Shown here in pieces: positions 28,333 to 40,100 of a DNA stretch of 64,000 nt (its first letter is position 1; each line of letters opens with the position of its first letter). The notes under the pieces were generated by a model. That model had not been told where the DNA came from, searched no databases, and worked only from the letters and a program-made list of their open reading frames with translations. Source of the DNA: Bacteroidota bacterium (lineage in GTDB: Bacteria; Bacteroidota; Bacteroidia; Chitinophagales; Chitinophagaceae); assembly GCA_018268035.1 (NCBI GenBank), contig JAFDXI010000140.1, positions 1 to 64,000 of the forward strand, given 5' to 3'. Made by a program: the position numbers and the translations under genes.

Positions 28333-29334
28333 ATGAAAAACTTTTTTTACTCATTATGTTTGCCGGCATTGTTGTTTTTATGGTTGGGGTGTAAAAAAGA
28401 AGCTGTTACACAAATCAAACCGGAAAAGATTGTAGCATCTTCAAATCATTCCGAGGCAAAATCTGATGGGGTAATCACTGTTCAAACAGGAATTTTACCC
28501 CCCGTAACACCACAATCTTTTATTGCAAATGGTGGCAGTTCTGTTGCTGAATTCCAGGTTACTTCAACCAAACATATTGTTATTTACCAGTTGTTTTTTT
28601 CAGCGACATTTCCATTTATTCAATCAGTTAGTATCAATAATTCAGGCAGTGAGCCCAATGTGTCTGGCACAGTTACATTTAATGGAAGTGGCCCTTTTAT
28701 TGATGCAGGCAGTGGTGTTTCATTAAAGGCAAATATTTGCTATGTGCTGGTTGACAGTATGACTTCAGGTCAAACAGTGCAATTAAAACTGGAACATATA
28801 GTTTATCGGACTGATGATGAAGCCTATCATGACTTTTACCCGGGCAATGCAGGAGCGGCAAAAACGATGTGCCTTGTCAATAATATTCCAAATATCACTT
28901 TTTTTGATCCGGGGCCTGATACATTATACAATGGGTACAGGCAAATTGCAACTTTGAAATTGAAAGGTGATACCGGCTGGTCAGTCAGCGATTTACCCCT
29001 TCATCTGACTTCTTTGTATAGTGGTTTTATTCCCCGATCCAAACTGGTGATAAAGTATAATAAAGAGGTGATAGCAAAAAGCGATTCTGTTGAATTGGAT
29101 GCGGGCTCAACTGCGGAGACAGACATACATTTTCCTGGTGGATTTACGCATACAGCAGGTGAGACAGAATTGCTACATGTATTTGCAGATGTTTCTGGTT
29201 TTTATCCTGTGATTATCACAACCATGTCGCCTCTTTCATCCCTTTCCTGGAATGATGGGTTGGGTAAACAACTGCGAGGAACAAAGAATCTTAAATTTTA
29301 TAAGGTGCCTCCGGGGCAATCAAATTTTCAATAG
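28333..29334 (+). CDS. Lipoprotein of unknown function, beta-rich
   Basis: This is a 333-aa lipoprotein (signal MKNFFYSLCLPALLFLWLGC, with LWLGC as lipobox). The mature chain is almost entirely beta-strand-like with many Ser/Thr/Gly residues, suggesting two or more Ig-like or jelly-roll domains, but I do not recognise a family. It may be a surface or adhesin-type protein. It precedes the giant T9SS cargo gene by 333 bp on the same strand and has its own promoter. Confidence 0.65.
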   Translation: MKNFFYSLCLPALLFLWLGCKKEAVTQIKPEKIVASSNHSEAKSDGVITVQTGILPPVTPQSFIANGGSSVAEFQVTSTKHIVIYQLFFSATFPFIQSVSINNSGSEPNVSGTVTFNGSGPFIDAGSGVSLKANICYVLVDSMTSGQTVQLKLEHIVYRTDDEAYHDFYPGNAGAAKTMCLVNNIPNITFFDPGPDTLYNGYRQIATLKLKGDTGWSVSDLPLHLTSLYSGFIPRSKLVIKYNKEVIAKSDSVELDAGSTAETDIHFPGGFTHTAGETELLHVFADVSGFYPVIITTMSPLSSLSWNDGLGKQLRGTKNLKFYKVPPGQSNFQ

Positions 29335-29667
29335 ATTAATTTTTTTTCACCGGCCCGGATTTTTTCTCCGTTACAAATTCCTTTGCTTAAAACATTTCTA
29401 AGGTGGAAGTTTTCATTTTACCTCTGTTTGTATTAACATAAAATCAAATAATTATTGCATTGGCATAATTTAAGTGGCATTTCACGAAAAGTCTTGTTGT
29501 GCCTGCTTTTGGCAACATATTTTTATATTGTGAAGTTTTATTTTATCTGTACCATTCCATATCATTTTTGAAAACTGCAAGAATAATTAAAAACTAAAAC
29601 TGATAAATAGCGGCTTAAAGAATAAGTATAAGGAGCTAACCATATTTTATTATTAAAACTATCTGCA
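29335..29667. other. Intergenic region before the first giant gene
   Basis: AT-rich, 333 bp, with no ORF or clear terminator. TTTTATATTGTG near 29520-29532 is only a weak -7 candidate. Confidence 0.4.
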
Positions 29668-32600
29668 ATGAGAAATTCTACTTTTCCGGCTAATTGTATA
29701 ATCTTTATATTCGTTTGTTGTACAGGTTTATTCACTTCATTAGTGGGTAAAGGACAAACTCAGACGGTAGTTTATTCAACACCTGGAACATTCACCTGGA
29801 CAGCCCCTTGTGGTGTAACAAAAATAACTGTACAAGCATGGGGTGGAGGCGGTGCAGGTGGTGGGTCAAGTACAGATAATATAAAAGGTGGAGGTGGTGG
29901 TGCAGGTGGTGCTTATGTGTCTTCTACTATTTATGTCGTACCAAACACTACTTATACTCTTAAGGTAGGGCGTGGAGCTAATGGTGATCAGGATAAAGGT
30001 AATCAGGGTGTTGGATCTTGGTTTATTGATAATACAACTTTATATGCAGAAGGAGGAAAGGGAGGAAAGGCGCCAAATGGGGGAACAGTTGCCGGAGGAA
30101 TAGGATCTTATACTTCCAGTATTGGTACAATAAGAATTGCAGGCTCAAATGGTGCAAATGGAACTTCAAACATAGGAGGTGCAGGTGGAATGGGTGCCAA
30201 TTCAGGAGGTGTGGGTGGTGGTGCAAGAACAAGTGGTGGTGATGGGAATCCTGGTAGCCAACCCGGCGGCGGTGGTGGTGGTGCATTTGTAAATAATAGT
30301 AATAATAGAAATGGAGGCGATGGAGGTGATGGTGAAATAATAATTACTTATGATGGTATAGCTACTTATTGTATCCCAAGTTTCACATATACTGAGCCCA
30401 TTACTTATGTAAATTTTGCTGGTATAAGTAATACAACTTCAGCCACACCCTACCTTCCTAATGATGATTACTGGTCATATTGTATGACAGGAAATGTAAC
30501 TGTTGGAAATACTTACCCTATTACATTAAAAGGTAACACTGTAGGAAATTATACAGATTATTTTAAAGTCTTTATTGATTGGGATCATAGTGGAACATTG
30601 GATCCAGGTGAAGCTTATCCATTAGGCACAATTCATAATTCTACTGGTACTGATGGAGTATCACTTACCGCAAATATTGCTGTACCGGCAGGTGCTGTTA
30701 TTGGTACTACAAGGATGCGTATCATAAAAAACTATAACGGTTACGGGAATGCATGTGATTCTTATACCTGGGGCCAGGCAGAAGATTATCTCTTAAATGT
30801 CAGCGCCAATTGTACAGCCCCCACAGGGGCTGCTGCCAATGGAACTACAGGTACCCTAACTGTTTGTACAGGAACGCAGGTAACTTTACAACAAACCGGC
30901 GGGGCACTTGGTACCGGCCAATCCTGGAAATGGTATGCAGGTGGTTGTGGCAGTGGTACGGCCATCAATTCAAATACAAATGCTGATGCTTCCTATGCTT
31001 TTACCCCTTCTGTTGGTACTACAACTTATTATGTGCGTGCAGAAGGTGGTGTTTGTGGTACAGGCGCTTGTAAATCAGTAACAGTAGTTGTGAAAGATAA
31101 TGCAACTATCAGTGTGACTCCAGGTTATTCAAAAGATTTCTCAGCCTGTTTGAATGTCAGCAATGCAGCATTTACCAAATTTGATTTGGGAGGTGGTGCA
31201 ACAGGGGCAACAATAACAGGCTTACCTGCAGGTTTAACCTATAATACAACGGGAACACCTGTGGTTATCAGTGGCACCCCAACAGTAGCGGGCAGTTTTA
31301 ATTACACCATTATACCCACTGGAAATGCGCCTTGTACCAATACTGGTATTAACGGTATAATTACAGTTTCACAGGCTCCGACTTCAGTTACTTACACAAC
31401 ACCTGTCGTATATTGCTCTGGAGCAGCAATTACACCTAATGTTCCTGTAATTGGAACCGGGACAGGCATACCAACAAATTATTTTATAGTTGGTTCTCCA
31501 TCAACCTTGCCAGCAGGATTAAGTTTGGATCCTTCTACAGGTATAATTTCAGGTACACCAACTGCGATTTCTGCTGCTACTAATTATACTATACAGGTTT
31601 CAAACGCATGTGGTTCTGTAAATACAATAGTAAATATTGCAGTATCTGCCGGAGACCAGGTATTTGATATCACACCTTCAGGAAATATGGATGTTTGTAG
31701 TTCATCTTTTACAGGGGCAACAATTGGTTTAACAGGTTCACAACCTGGAGTTAGTTATCAGTTATATCTCAATGGTACACCTGTGGGCACTTCTGTGCCA
31801 GGAACCGGAGCTTCAATTAGTTTTGGTAATCAAACCACTGCCGGTATTTATACTGTGACGACAACCAGTAGTTGTGCCACCAATATGAATGGTAGCCTTA
31901 CAGTAAATATTACGCCTCAGCCCAATGTAAGTTTCAGTTATTTAAGTGCACAATATTGTTCACAAGGCCTTAGTGATGCACCTGTATTATCCGGTTCACC
32001 ACAAACAGGAATATTTTCTGCAACTCCTTCCGGTTTGGTGTTTAGCAACACAACTACGGGTGTTATAGATTTAGCAGCAAGCGCCCCCGGCACCTATACA
32101 ATAGTTTATACTGTTGCAGCATCAGGTGGTTGTAGCATTTACACATCACCTGGGGAAAATGTTACAATAGGTGCAACACCACAGGTATTCAATGTGTATG
32201 GTGGCGGTGGCTATTGTAGTGGTGGTAGTGGTGTAGAAGTAGGTCTGGATAATTCTGAAACAGGCATCAACTACCAGTTATATAGAGACGGAACAACTTT
32301 AGTGAATACTTTACCAGGTAATGGGTCTGTCTTAAGTTTTGGGAACCAAACTATTGCCGGTACTTATACGATTGTTGCCCTTAACCCACCATGTCAATTG
32401 GTAATGAATGGAACTGCTGTTGTAGTAGTTAATCCGAATCCAAGCCCGATAATAGTAGCGCCTGCCAGCTCTGCTATTTGCCAGGGCTCAGTGCAGGCAT
32501 TGACAGTCTCAGTGAATCCACCAGTTACCAGCAACGGAAGTGTTACATTATCTTCAGGAGATATTAATCTTGCCATACCTGATAATAGTGTGACCGGGGT

Positions 32601-35600
32601 GATGAACCTGATTAAATTAACAGGTGTACCTGTTGGCGCAACAATCACCAGTGTATCTATAAAGTTTAAAATTACACATACTAATGATGGTGACCTCCTC
32701 ATCAATTTAAAAGGCCCCAATAACAATGTGTTGAATATTGCCAATGAGAATGGAGGCAATGGAAAAAATTTTAACAATACCACAGTGGCAAGTAATGCTT
32801 CAACAAATATTTCTTTTGGTTCAGCACCATTTAATAGTATTAATTATTTGCCGCTGGGATCAATTGGTGCTATAGGTGCCAATGTAGTTACTTCAAATGT
32901 TTCAACAGTAGCGAATTTCTCAGGATTATATGGATCTTCTGCATTCAGTGCTAACGGGAACTGGGTGTTAAGTGTCAGGGATAAAGCAAATGGTCATAAT
33001 GGGACTTTGAACAACTGGTCAATCACCATCAATTATACTTATGTTTCAAATATCGTAAATGTAACATGGACACCTTCAACAGACCTGTTTACTGACCAAT
33101 ATGCAACTACTGCATATACAGATGGTGATGAATTATCTACAGTCTATGCAAAGCCTTCCACTTATGGAAGTGCAACTTATACTGCTACAGCGAAAAATGA
33201 GTATGGTTGTACTGTTACTTCTGATGCATCTTTAACCATTAACCAATCCCCGCAATTATCTGTTGCCGCAGATTATTGCAGCCGTTCAGCCTTTAACCAG
33301 GTAGAAATGACTGCTACATCAGATATTGATGTAACCATTGCGGACTGGCAATGGTCAGGTGGGCTCACCATTACTTCAGCAGATAACAGAACAAGTGTAG
33401 TAAGAACCAAAAATGCAGGCACATACTATGTTACTGCAAAATCAGTCGCAAATGGATGTACTGCAACTACTTCAATGAGTATTGCAGAAGAGTTGGTAAC
33501 TAACGGTGATTTTGAATTGGGTAATACCGGCTTTACAAGTGGGTACAATTATGTTTCTAATACTATAGTTAATGGTCTCTGGCCAGAAGGTACCTATACA
33601 GTGAATAATAATCCTAATTTGAATCACTCTAATTTCTGGGGCACAGATCATACCACTGCAGATGGTTCGGGAAATTTCATGCTAATAAACGGGCTTGGTG
33701 GTACAAATCCCCCGATTATCTGGAGTGAAACTGTTACAGTTTTACCGAATACAACTTATTATTTTTCTGCTTATGCAGTAAGTTTAAATAATGTTACACC
33801 TTTTGCTAATCTTAAGTTTAGGGTAAATGGTGTGCAAGTAGGTACAAATACCGGTACTCTTCCTTCTAAATCTTCAGATAATAACGCAGGTACATGGATA
33901 AGATTTTATGGCACCTGGCCTTCAGGAACTGCAACAACTGCAGTAATTGACATAGTTGACCTTGAAGGCGCTCTTGGTGGTAATGATTTTGGATTAGATG
34001 ATATTTCTTTTGGCACCTTATCTTCTTTCCTGAATCTTACTTCAGGAACAGGTTCTAACAATCAGACAAACCTGTGCTACAATACCCCAATAAATACTAT
34101 ATCCTATGAAGTGGGCGGTGACGGCACCCAACCTGTGATTGATAATTTGCCAACTGGCCTTAATACCTATTGGAATGGTCGTGATTTAATCATAACAGGT
34201 ACACCAACTCAAAGCGGAACATTTAATTATACAGTTCATGGCACAGGAGATTGTAACACCCGTACTGCAACTGGAACTATTCAGGTATATGCACCGGCTT
34301 ATGCAGGTGATTTTGCCAGCCCGGTAATTTCTGCCTGTTATGGCTCTGGTGGAACGGTTGACCTTTCTAATACAGTTGGAAATATTTTAAAATGGCAATC
34401 CTCAACAGATGGCAGCACCTGGTCTGATGTTTCCAATACAACAACATCACTGTCTTATACTAATATTACCAGCCCGATATATTACAGGGCAGTAGCCCAG
34501 AATGGCGCTTCATGTCCAATCAATACATCTGCTTCTGTGAAACTGGGTATCCATAACTATTGGAGTGGTACATCTAGTTCATCATGGGATATGGCTAATA
34601 ACTGGTCTGATGTGCAGTTACCTTCTATGCCTTGTGTAGTTGTTATTCCGGCAGGTACTCCTTATTCACCACAATTAAATGCTGATGTTTCAGTCAATGA
34701 TATCATTATTAATAATGGTGCAAAACTTGACATGAACAATCACATACTCACAATAGCCGGAAGCTATACAGGCACAGGCACATTAACAGGTAGCCTAACT
34801 TCCGGTTTGGTATTAACTGGGAATACTGGAACATTACATTTTACCCCAAATGTGTATCCTTCCAATACAACCAATAATTATTTAAAGACACTTACTGTTA
34901 ATTCTGCAGCAGCATCTGTTGCAACGATAGGTGATTCTTTAAATATTGCTGCAGGCAATCTAACTGATGGCTATGGCACTGTTACTGTTACCGGCGGTTC
35001 ATTGAATGCAAACGGTAATTTGATTTTAAAATCAGATGTAAATGGCACGGCAAGAATTGGATATTCTTCCGGTAAAATTACAGGTGAAGCAATCGTAGAG
35101 CGTTTTGTTCCTGGCCTGAGGTCATGGCGGTTTATGGCTGTACCATTTGGTTCAAGCAGTCAGACAATGCGTGATGCCTGGCAGGAAGGTGTGAATAATT
35201 ATACGCTCGATTATTCACTTAACCTGAATCCACATCCTGGATTTGGAACACATATAACCGGGGATAATATCAGTACAAAAGGCTATGATTTGAATACCAC
35301 TACCAATCCTTCGGTTAAGGTTTGGGATCCGAATGCAAGTAACTGGAGCTTAACAGAGCCGCAAACAGCTTATACAAATATCACAGATTTTAATGCCTAT
35401 TGTTTGTTTATCAGGGGAAGCAGGAATGTAAATTTATCAATGGGGGTTTATGCTCCAACTGATGATACAAGACTGCGCATTAAAGGAACATTAAACCAAA
35501 CAGGGTTAACAGCAGTAAAAAATTACAGCGGCATACCCGGTGGGATTGTTTTTGTTGGGAATCCTTATGCATCAACAATAAATATTAATAACCTGATTAA

Positions 35601-36693
35601 CAATACGCCGGAAATTCAGGCTGATAAATTCTGGCTGTGGGATCCAAAGATGACTGTTGGTACCAGCTATAATGTTGGAGGATATGTTACTTATACCAGT
35701 GGAATCATTACTCCTTTCCCAAGCCCTAGTTACCCAACAGCCAGTTCTGCTTTGGAAATACAAAGTGGCCAGGCATTTATGGTACAATTGGGTAGCGATT
35801 ATTCTTCCGCAACAATGAAATTTAAAGAGTCTGATAAAACAGATGAAGAATCAAATGTTTTTGGATTTACAGGAAAAAATTCTTCTGACCAGGATGGTGT
35901 TCATTATCCAGTAATTTACACCAACCTGATGGCGCCGGATGATGATAATAATTTGTTCCTGGCAGATGGTGTTGCAGCAGCATTTGATAATAAATTTTCT
36001 AAAGTTGTAGATGAATATGATGCCCAGAAAAAATGGGGCTTTAATGAAAATATGTCTTTGTTCAGGGATTCCAATTATCTCGCTATTGAACTGAGACCTG
36101 AGGTCAAACTCACAGACACTTTATTCTATAGATTATTCCTGTATAAGAAACCTTACGTGTTGAAACTATTTGCACAAAATGCCTTTGCAATGCCATTGGT
36201 AAAAGCCTGGCTGGTTGACAGGTACCTGAATACCAAAACCGAGGTAAACCTGAATGATACAACTTTGTATAGTTTTACGCCGAATGAAGATCTTAACAGC
36301 TACAGGGACAGGTTTATACTGGTGTTTAATAAGCAGCTTGGCACAATACCAGTACCTGTTACAAGAGCTGCCAATCAAAAAGATCCTAATACGTCTGGAA
36401 TATCAGAGAGCGTTGACTTTAGTAATGGAAGCATCAGCATTTCACCTAATCCGGTAACTACTGCAAAGAATGCAATGCTTAGGTTTAGCAATATTCCTAA
36501 AGGTGAATATGAAATCGTGGTGTATGATTCAAAAGGGCAGAAGCTGGCTACAAAAAATATCCTGCACAATGTAAACACTGCTGTTTATAATTTACCTTCA
36601 GGGCCATCATGGGCATCTGGTATTTATATTGTCAATGTAGTGAATGAAAATTCTAAACAATCTGCGAAAATCAAACTGGTGATTAGCAGGTAA
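29668..36693 (+). CDS. Giant T9SS-exported multidomain surface protein with glycine-rich N-terminus (2341 aa)
   Basis: A signal peptide is followed by a glycine-rich domain (about 35-230; starts TPGTFTWTAPCGVTKITVQA, then many GGGGAGG runs), related to Gly-rich domains of secreted and phage adhesins. Next come a GEVED domain ending QAEDYLLNV (about 270-373), several Ig/PKD-like domains with SGTPT motifs, a proprotein-convertase P-like domain (about 960-1130; ITHTNDGDLLINLKGPNN), a carbohydrate-binding jelly-roll (about 1275-1450; VTNGDFELGNTGF, GLDDISFG), and a WSGTSSSSWDMANNW beta-helix-like unit near 1630. The last ~85 residues are a type A T9SS sorting domain (SISPNPVTTAKNAMLRFSNI to KLVISR). 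Likely a cell-surface adhesin or matrix protein. A terminator follows. Confidence 0.85.
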   Translation: MRNSTFPANCIIFIFVCCTGLFTSLVGKGQTQTVVYSTPGTFTWTAPCGVTKITVQAWGGGGAGGGSSTDNIKGGGGGAGGAYVSSTIYVVPNTTYTLKVGRGANGDQDKGNQGVGSWFIDNTTLYAEGGKGGKAPNGGTVAGGIGSYTSSIGTIRIAGSNGANGTSNIGGAGGMGANSGGVGGGARTSGGDGNPGSQPGGGGGGAFVNNSNNRNGGDGGDGEIIITYDGIATYCIPSFTYTEPITYVNFAGISNTTSATPYLPNDDYWSYCMTGNVTVGNTYPITLKGNTVGNYTDYFKVFIDWDHSGTLDPGEAYPLGTIHNSTGTDGVSLTANIAVPAGAVIGTTRMRIIKNYNGYGNACDSYTWGQAEDYLLNVSANCTAPTGAAANGTTGTLTVCTGTQVTLQQTGGALGTGQSWKWYAGGCGSGTAINSNTNADASYAFTPSVGTTTYYVRAEGGVCGTGACKSVTVVVKDNATISVTPGYSKDFSACLNVSNAAFTKFDLGGGATGATITGLPAGLTYNTTGTPVVISGTPTVAGSFNYTIIPTGNAPCTNTGINGIITVSQAPTSVTYTTPVVYCSGAAITPNVPVIGTGTGIPTNYFIVGSPSTLPAGLSLDPSTGIISGTPTAISAATNYTIQVSNACGSVNTIVNIAVSAGDQVFDITPSGNMDVCSSSFTGATIGLTGSQPGVSYQLYLNGTPVGTSVPGTGASISFGNQTTAGIYTVTTTSSCATNMNGSLTVNITPQPNVSFSYLSAQYCSQGLSDAPVLSGSPQTGIFSATPSGLVFSNTTTGVIDLAASAPGTYTIVYTVAASGGCSIYTSPGENVTIGATPQVFNVYGGGGYCSGGSGVEVGLDNSETGINYQLYRDGTTLVNTLPGNGSVLSFGNQTIAGTYTIVALNPPCQLVMNGTAVVVVNPNPSPIIVAPASSAICQGSVQALTVSVNPPVTSNGSVTLSSGDINLAIPDNSVTGVMNLIKLTGVPVGATITSVSIKFKITHTNDGDLLINLKGPNNNVLNIANENGGNGKNFNNTTVASNASTNISFGSAPFNSINYLPLGSIGAIGANVVTSNVSTVANFSGLYGSSAFSANGNWVLSVRDKANGHNGTLNNWSITINYTYVSNIVNVTWTPSTDLFTDQYATTAYTDGDELSTVYAKPSTYGSATYTATAKNEYGCTVTSDASLTINQSPQLSVAADYCSRSAFNQVEMTATSDIDVTIADWQWSGGLTITSADNRTSVVRTKNAGTYYVTAKSVANGCTATTSMSIAEELVTNGDFELGNTGFTSGYNYVSNTIVNGLWPEGTYTVNNNPNLNHSNFWGTDHTTADGSGNFMLINGLGGTNPPIIWSETVTVLPNTTYYFSAYAVSLNNVTPFANLKFRVNGVQVGTNTGTLPSKSSDNNAGTWIRFYGTWPSGTATTAVIDIVDLEGALGGNDFGLDDISFGTLSSFLNLTSGTGSNNQTNLCYNTPINTISYEVGGDGTQPVIDNLPTGLNTYWNGRDLIITGTPTQSGTFNYTVHGTGDCNTRTATGTIQVYAPAYAGDFASPVISACYGSGGTVDLSNTVGNILKWQSSTDGSTWSDVSNTTTSLSYTNITSPIYYRAVAQNGASCPINTSASVKLGIHNYWSGTSSSSWDMANNWSDVQLPSMPCVVVIPAGTPYSPQLNADVSVNDIIINNGAKLDMNNHILTIAGSYTGTGTLTGSLTSGLVLTGNTGTLHFTPNVYPSNTTNNYLKTLTVNSAAASVATIGDSLNIAAGNLTDGYGTVTVTGGSLNANGNLILKSDVNGTARIGYSSGKITGEAIVERFVPGLRSWRFMAVPFGSSSQTMRDAWQEGVNNYTLDYSLNLNPHPGFGTHITGDNISTKGYDLNTTTNPSVKVWDPNASNWSLTEPQTAYTNITDFNAYCLFIRGSRNVNLSMGVYAPTDDTRLRIKGTLNQTGLTAVKNYSGIPGGIVFVGNPYASTININNLINNTPEIQADKFWLWDPKMTVGTSYNVGGYVTYTSGIITPFPSPSYPTASSALEIQSGQAFMVQLGSDYSSATMKFKESDKTDEESNVFGFTGKNSSDQDGVHYPVIYTNLMAPDDDNNLFLADGVAAAFDNKFSKVVDEYDAQKKWGFNENMSLFRDSNYLAIELRPEVKLTDTLFYRLFLYKKPYVLKLFAQNAFAMPLVKAWLVDRYLNTKTEVNLNDTTLYSFTPNEDLNSYRDRFILVFNKQLGTIPVPVTRAANQKDPNTSGISESVDFSNGSISISPNPVTTAKNAMLRFSNIPKGEYEIVVYDSKGQKLATKNILHNVNTAVYNLPSGPSWASGIYIVNVVNENSKQSAKIKLVISR

Positions 36694-36732
36694 AAATACA
36701 CAGGGTTCTAGTTTCCCTTGTTTGTAAACAGA

Positions 36733-36764
36733 AGAGGTAGTCGTAAAGGCTGCCTCTTTTTTTT
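36733..36764 (+). terminator. Rho-independent terminator after the 2341-aa gene
   Basis: AGAGGTAG (36733-36740), a 9-nt loop and CTGCCTCT (36750-36757) pair over 8 bp including one G-U, then a run of seven T. Confidence 0.8.
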
Positions 36765-37072
36765 ATTCAGAATTATTTCTTAAACGATGCCGGTATATTA
36801 ACTATAAGCTTTTATGGATAATGAAAAAACCAAAGTTTTATTTAAATGAAAAGTTCTATTGGAAATTTGTTTTGAATTCCAATTTCCTGAAATGAAACAG
36901 ACAAATTTTCTTTCACCGGGCTATGCTTTGTTACAGCTAACATTTCTCCGGTTCCCAAACAGGTTAATTTTTTACAGTTTTTATTCATTGTGTTATAAAA
37001 AAAATTAAGTACAGGTTCTATTTAATCCGCACCTGAATGGCTTTTTAAAATACAACTGTTATCAATTCAAGC

Positions 37073-37085
37073 GACCTGCAAGGTC
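37073..37085. repeat. Short inverted repeat GACCT-GCA-AGGTC
   Basis: Perfect 5-bp arms around a 3-nt centre, 43 bp before the 1772-aa gene. It could be an operator or a 5'-UTR hairpin; nothing else supports either. Confidence 0.25.
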
Positions 37086-37127
37086 AGAAGTTGGGGCTCT
37101 TTTTTTAAATGAAAACTTTGTAATGCT

Positions 37128-40100
37128 ATGAAGAAAATTTTTGGGTTGTTTTTAATATTAACCGGGTTTTGCCTGAGTAGTAAAGCACAGACTACTTTTA
37201 ACGTTTATGGAAATACCGCCGGAAATTATACCTGGAAAGTACCAAATTGTGTAACCTCTGTTACTGTAGAAGTATGGGGTGGTGGTGGCGCCGGTGGAGG
37301 TGTTACAGGTAAACCTGCTTATGGCGGTGGTGGAAGTGCTGGCGCTTATTCAAGAGGTGTATTTACGGTGACACCCGGAAGTACAATTAATATTCATGTT
37401 GGTGCCGGTGGTGCAGCCAGTACTACTGCAACCAATAATGGAGATGCATCATGGGTATTTACCAATACTACCATCTTAGCAGTAGGTGGGAAAGGAGCGC
37501 CAGGAAATGTTTCAGGAAGTGGAGCTGGTGCTGCTGCTGTTACCAGCGGCAATATAAACACAGGTTCAGGTGTTGCCAATTATTATGGTGGTGCCGGCTA
37601 TGCAGGTTCAAGTTCAAGAAGTGGTAGTGGAGGTGGTAGTGCAGGTGGTGGTGGCAATGGAGGAAACGCAACATCTTCTTCAGGTGGTGCAGCCGGTGCT
37701 GCTGGTTCATTTACAGCAGGTGCTGCAGGTGCTACGGGTCTTACGTCCAGTGGTAATGGTTCTTCAGGTAATTCCCCTGGTAGTGGGGGTGCAGGAGGTT
37801 ATACAACAAGTAATACAGATTTTAATGGTGGCGCCGGCGCTGATGGGCAGGTTATCATTTATTATAGTTTCGGGCCATTCTGTGTACCAACTGCTTCAAA
37901 TTATTCGTCCACATATTTTACAAGCGTTTCCACTTCTGGTGCTAATACCAATTTTTCAAATACAAGCACCTATAATTATCCTGGTTATACAAATTACTAT
38001 TGTACTACAGGGGCAAGTGTATATGCAGGAACTTCATTCACTTTAAATATGACTTTAACCGGAGGAACAGCCGGAGTTGCTGCATATATTGACTGGAATG
38101 ATGACAATAGTTTTTCATCTTCCGAAAATGTTTATAGCAGTGGGGCGTATGTGAGTGGCACTCTTTCTCCAACTATAACAGTACCATCTACTGCATCTAC
38201 TGGAACTCATAGGATGAGGGTTATCGTAGATTATTATTCTACAAGCCCTTCCGGTTGTTCTTTAACTTCAGTAGGGTGGTTGGGTACAACACGTGGCGAA
38301 GCAGAAGATTATTATCTCACCGTTTCCCCATTGCCAGCTTGTTCTGGAACGCCTTCTATTACTTCAGTATCTGCAACACCTACATCTGGGCCTAATGGCA
38401 GTAATGTAACATTAAGTGCGTCGCTTCCTGTGGCATCAGGATATAGTTACCAATGGTACACAAGCACCACTGCCAGCGGACCTTGGACAGCGATTACTGT
38501 TGCTACCACAAACCCGGCTTATGCATCGCAGGCAAATAATACAACCATGTATTATCATTTGGTTGTTACTTGTGCAAATAGTGGATTGAGCGCTACTTCT
38601 GCCAGCGTTTCTTATACTACTACAGGATCAGCTACTTATTGTACACCCACTGTTTCACATAAAGATGTTCAAGTTGTGATAACAAATGTTGACTTTGTTG
38701 GTACTTTAAATGATGTCAGTAATAATTCTGGTACCAATACCGACGCTTACCAGGATTTTACCGGTAATACACCGGCAATTCAGGAACAGGGTGAGGCAGT
38801 TAACCTGAATGTGATGGCCAATACTTCACACACCTTCTGGAAGGCCTGGGTGGATTGGAACCGTGATGGTGATTTTAATGATCCGGGAGAAGAAGTATAT
38901 AACTCTAATAACATTTACGCACTCTCAACTTCATTTGGATTTCAAATACCATATTCACAACCTATAGGTAATTATAGAATAAGAGTCAGAACATGGGATA
39001 TGACTAATATTTATACTGGTTCCTCTGTTTATGGTGGTTCTACCGGTTCTGCATTTACACCTTGTGGCAATTTGGATGATGGCCAAACAGAAGATTATAT
39101 TTTTACAGTAATTTCCCGTTGTAATGCAGGTGTTGTTTCAACTGTTAATGATACTGCTTGTGTTACAACTTCAGCCGTTTTCAATTTATCAGTAACCGGT
39201 AATGCTCAGGCTACTGGTTTTAATTGGTATTCATCTCAGTATGGAGGCACATCTTTAGGCACCGGTAATACATATACTACACCTGCATTAAGCTCTACAA
39301 CGACTTATTGGGTTGCAGCAACTGGTTTAAATACTGCCGGCGTAGCTTGCGAAGGTCAGACACGAGTTCCAGCCATTGCTTTCAAACCTTCGGTTCCAAC
39401 CATCAGTTTCGACCAGCCTGATACTTCATTTTTGTGTAATGGTGATAACCTGAGTGTAACTGGAAGTTCAGGTACTGTTAGAACATTCCTGATAAAAGAG
39501 GGATTTGAAGATGGTACCCTTGGTGAATTTACTGAATCCACCACAAACAATACTGATGCCAGTCAGCCATGGCAGGTTCATACCAGCGTTTTCACACCAA
39601 CCACTACTGCTGTGTGGAGGCCGGCTATTTCTTCCGGATTTGGTGCCAATAATTTTTTAACTGCTTTAGGCAATTCAGTTTCAAGTAATGCTATGGTTTC
39701 CACACTGACTTCAGCATCGCATAATACTTCAGGGTTTACATCTTTAAACCTTGATTTTAAAATGTATTACGATCATTATTTATCAGATAATAAAGGTTTG
39801 GGTGATACAGATAATATCAAAGTTGAAGCTTATGATGGCACTTCCTGGAATACATTACAACAATCAAGGGCTGATATTGGCAAGGCATCCAATATGACAA
39901 TGTTTACTTATGCTTTGGGTTCTCAATATTTGAATCAGGCCGATGTAAAAATCAGGTTTACATTTTCAGCACTGTTATCTTATTCTGATGGCGTTGCAAT
40001 TGATAGTATCAGATTATATGGAGAGCATACTGCTTCCAGCTCTTATACCTGGTCGCAGGTTGGTGGTTTTATGGATAATACTGCAAGTTGTTTGTATCTG

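Larger units (their letters stand above)
36694..37127. other. Intergenic region between the two giant genes
   Basis: 434 bp containing the terminator at 36733-36764 and a small inverted repeat at 37073-37085, otherwise AT-rich with no ORF. Confidence 0.5.

Noticed and set aside
30023-30286. His/Leu-rich frame opposite the glycine-rich part of the first giant gene
   Set aside because: The His codons are the complement of the Gly-rich GGTGGT runs, so it is an antisense artefact.
37570-38046. 158-codon Val/Gln/Leu-rich frame inside the second giant gene
   Set aside because: A frame-shifted reading of the repetitive GGTGCAGGT stretch, not a protein with its own signals.
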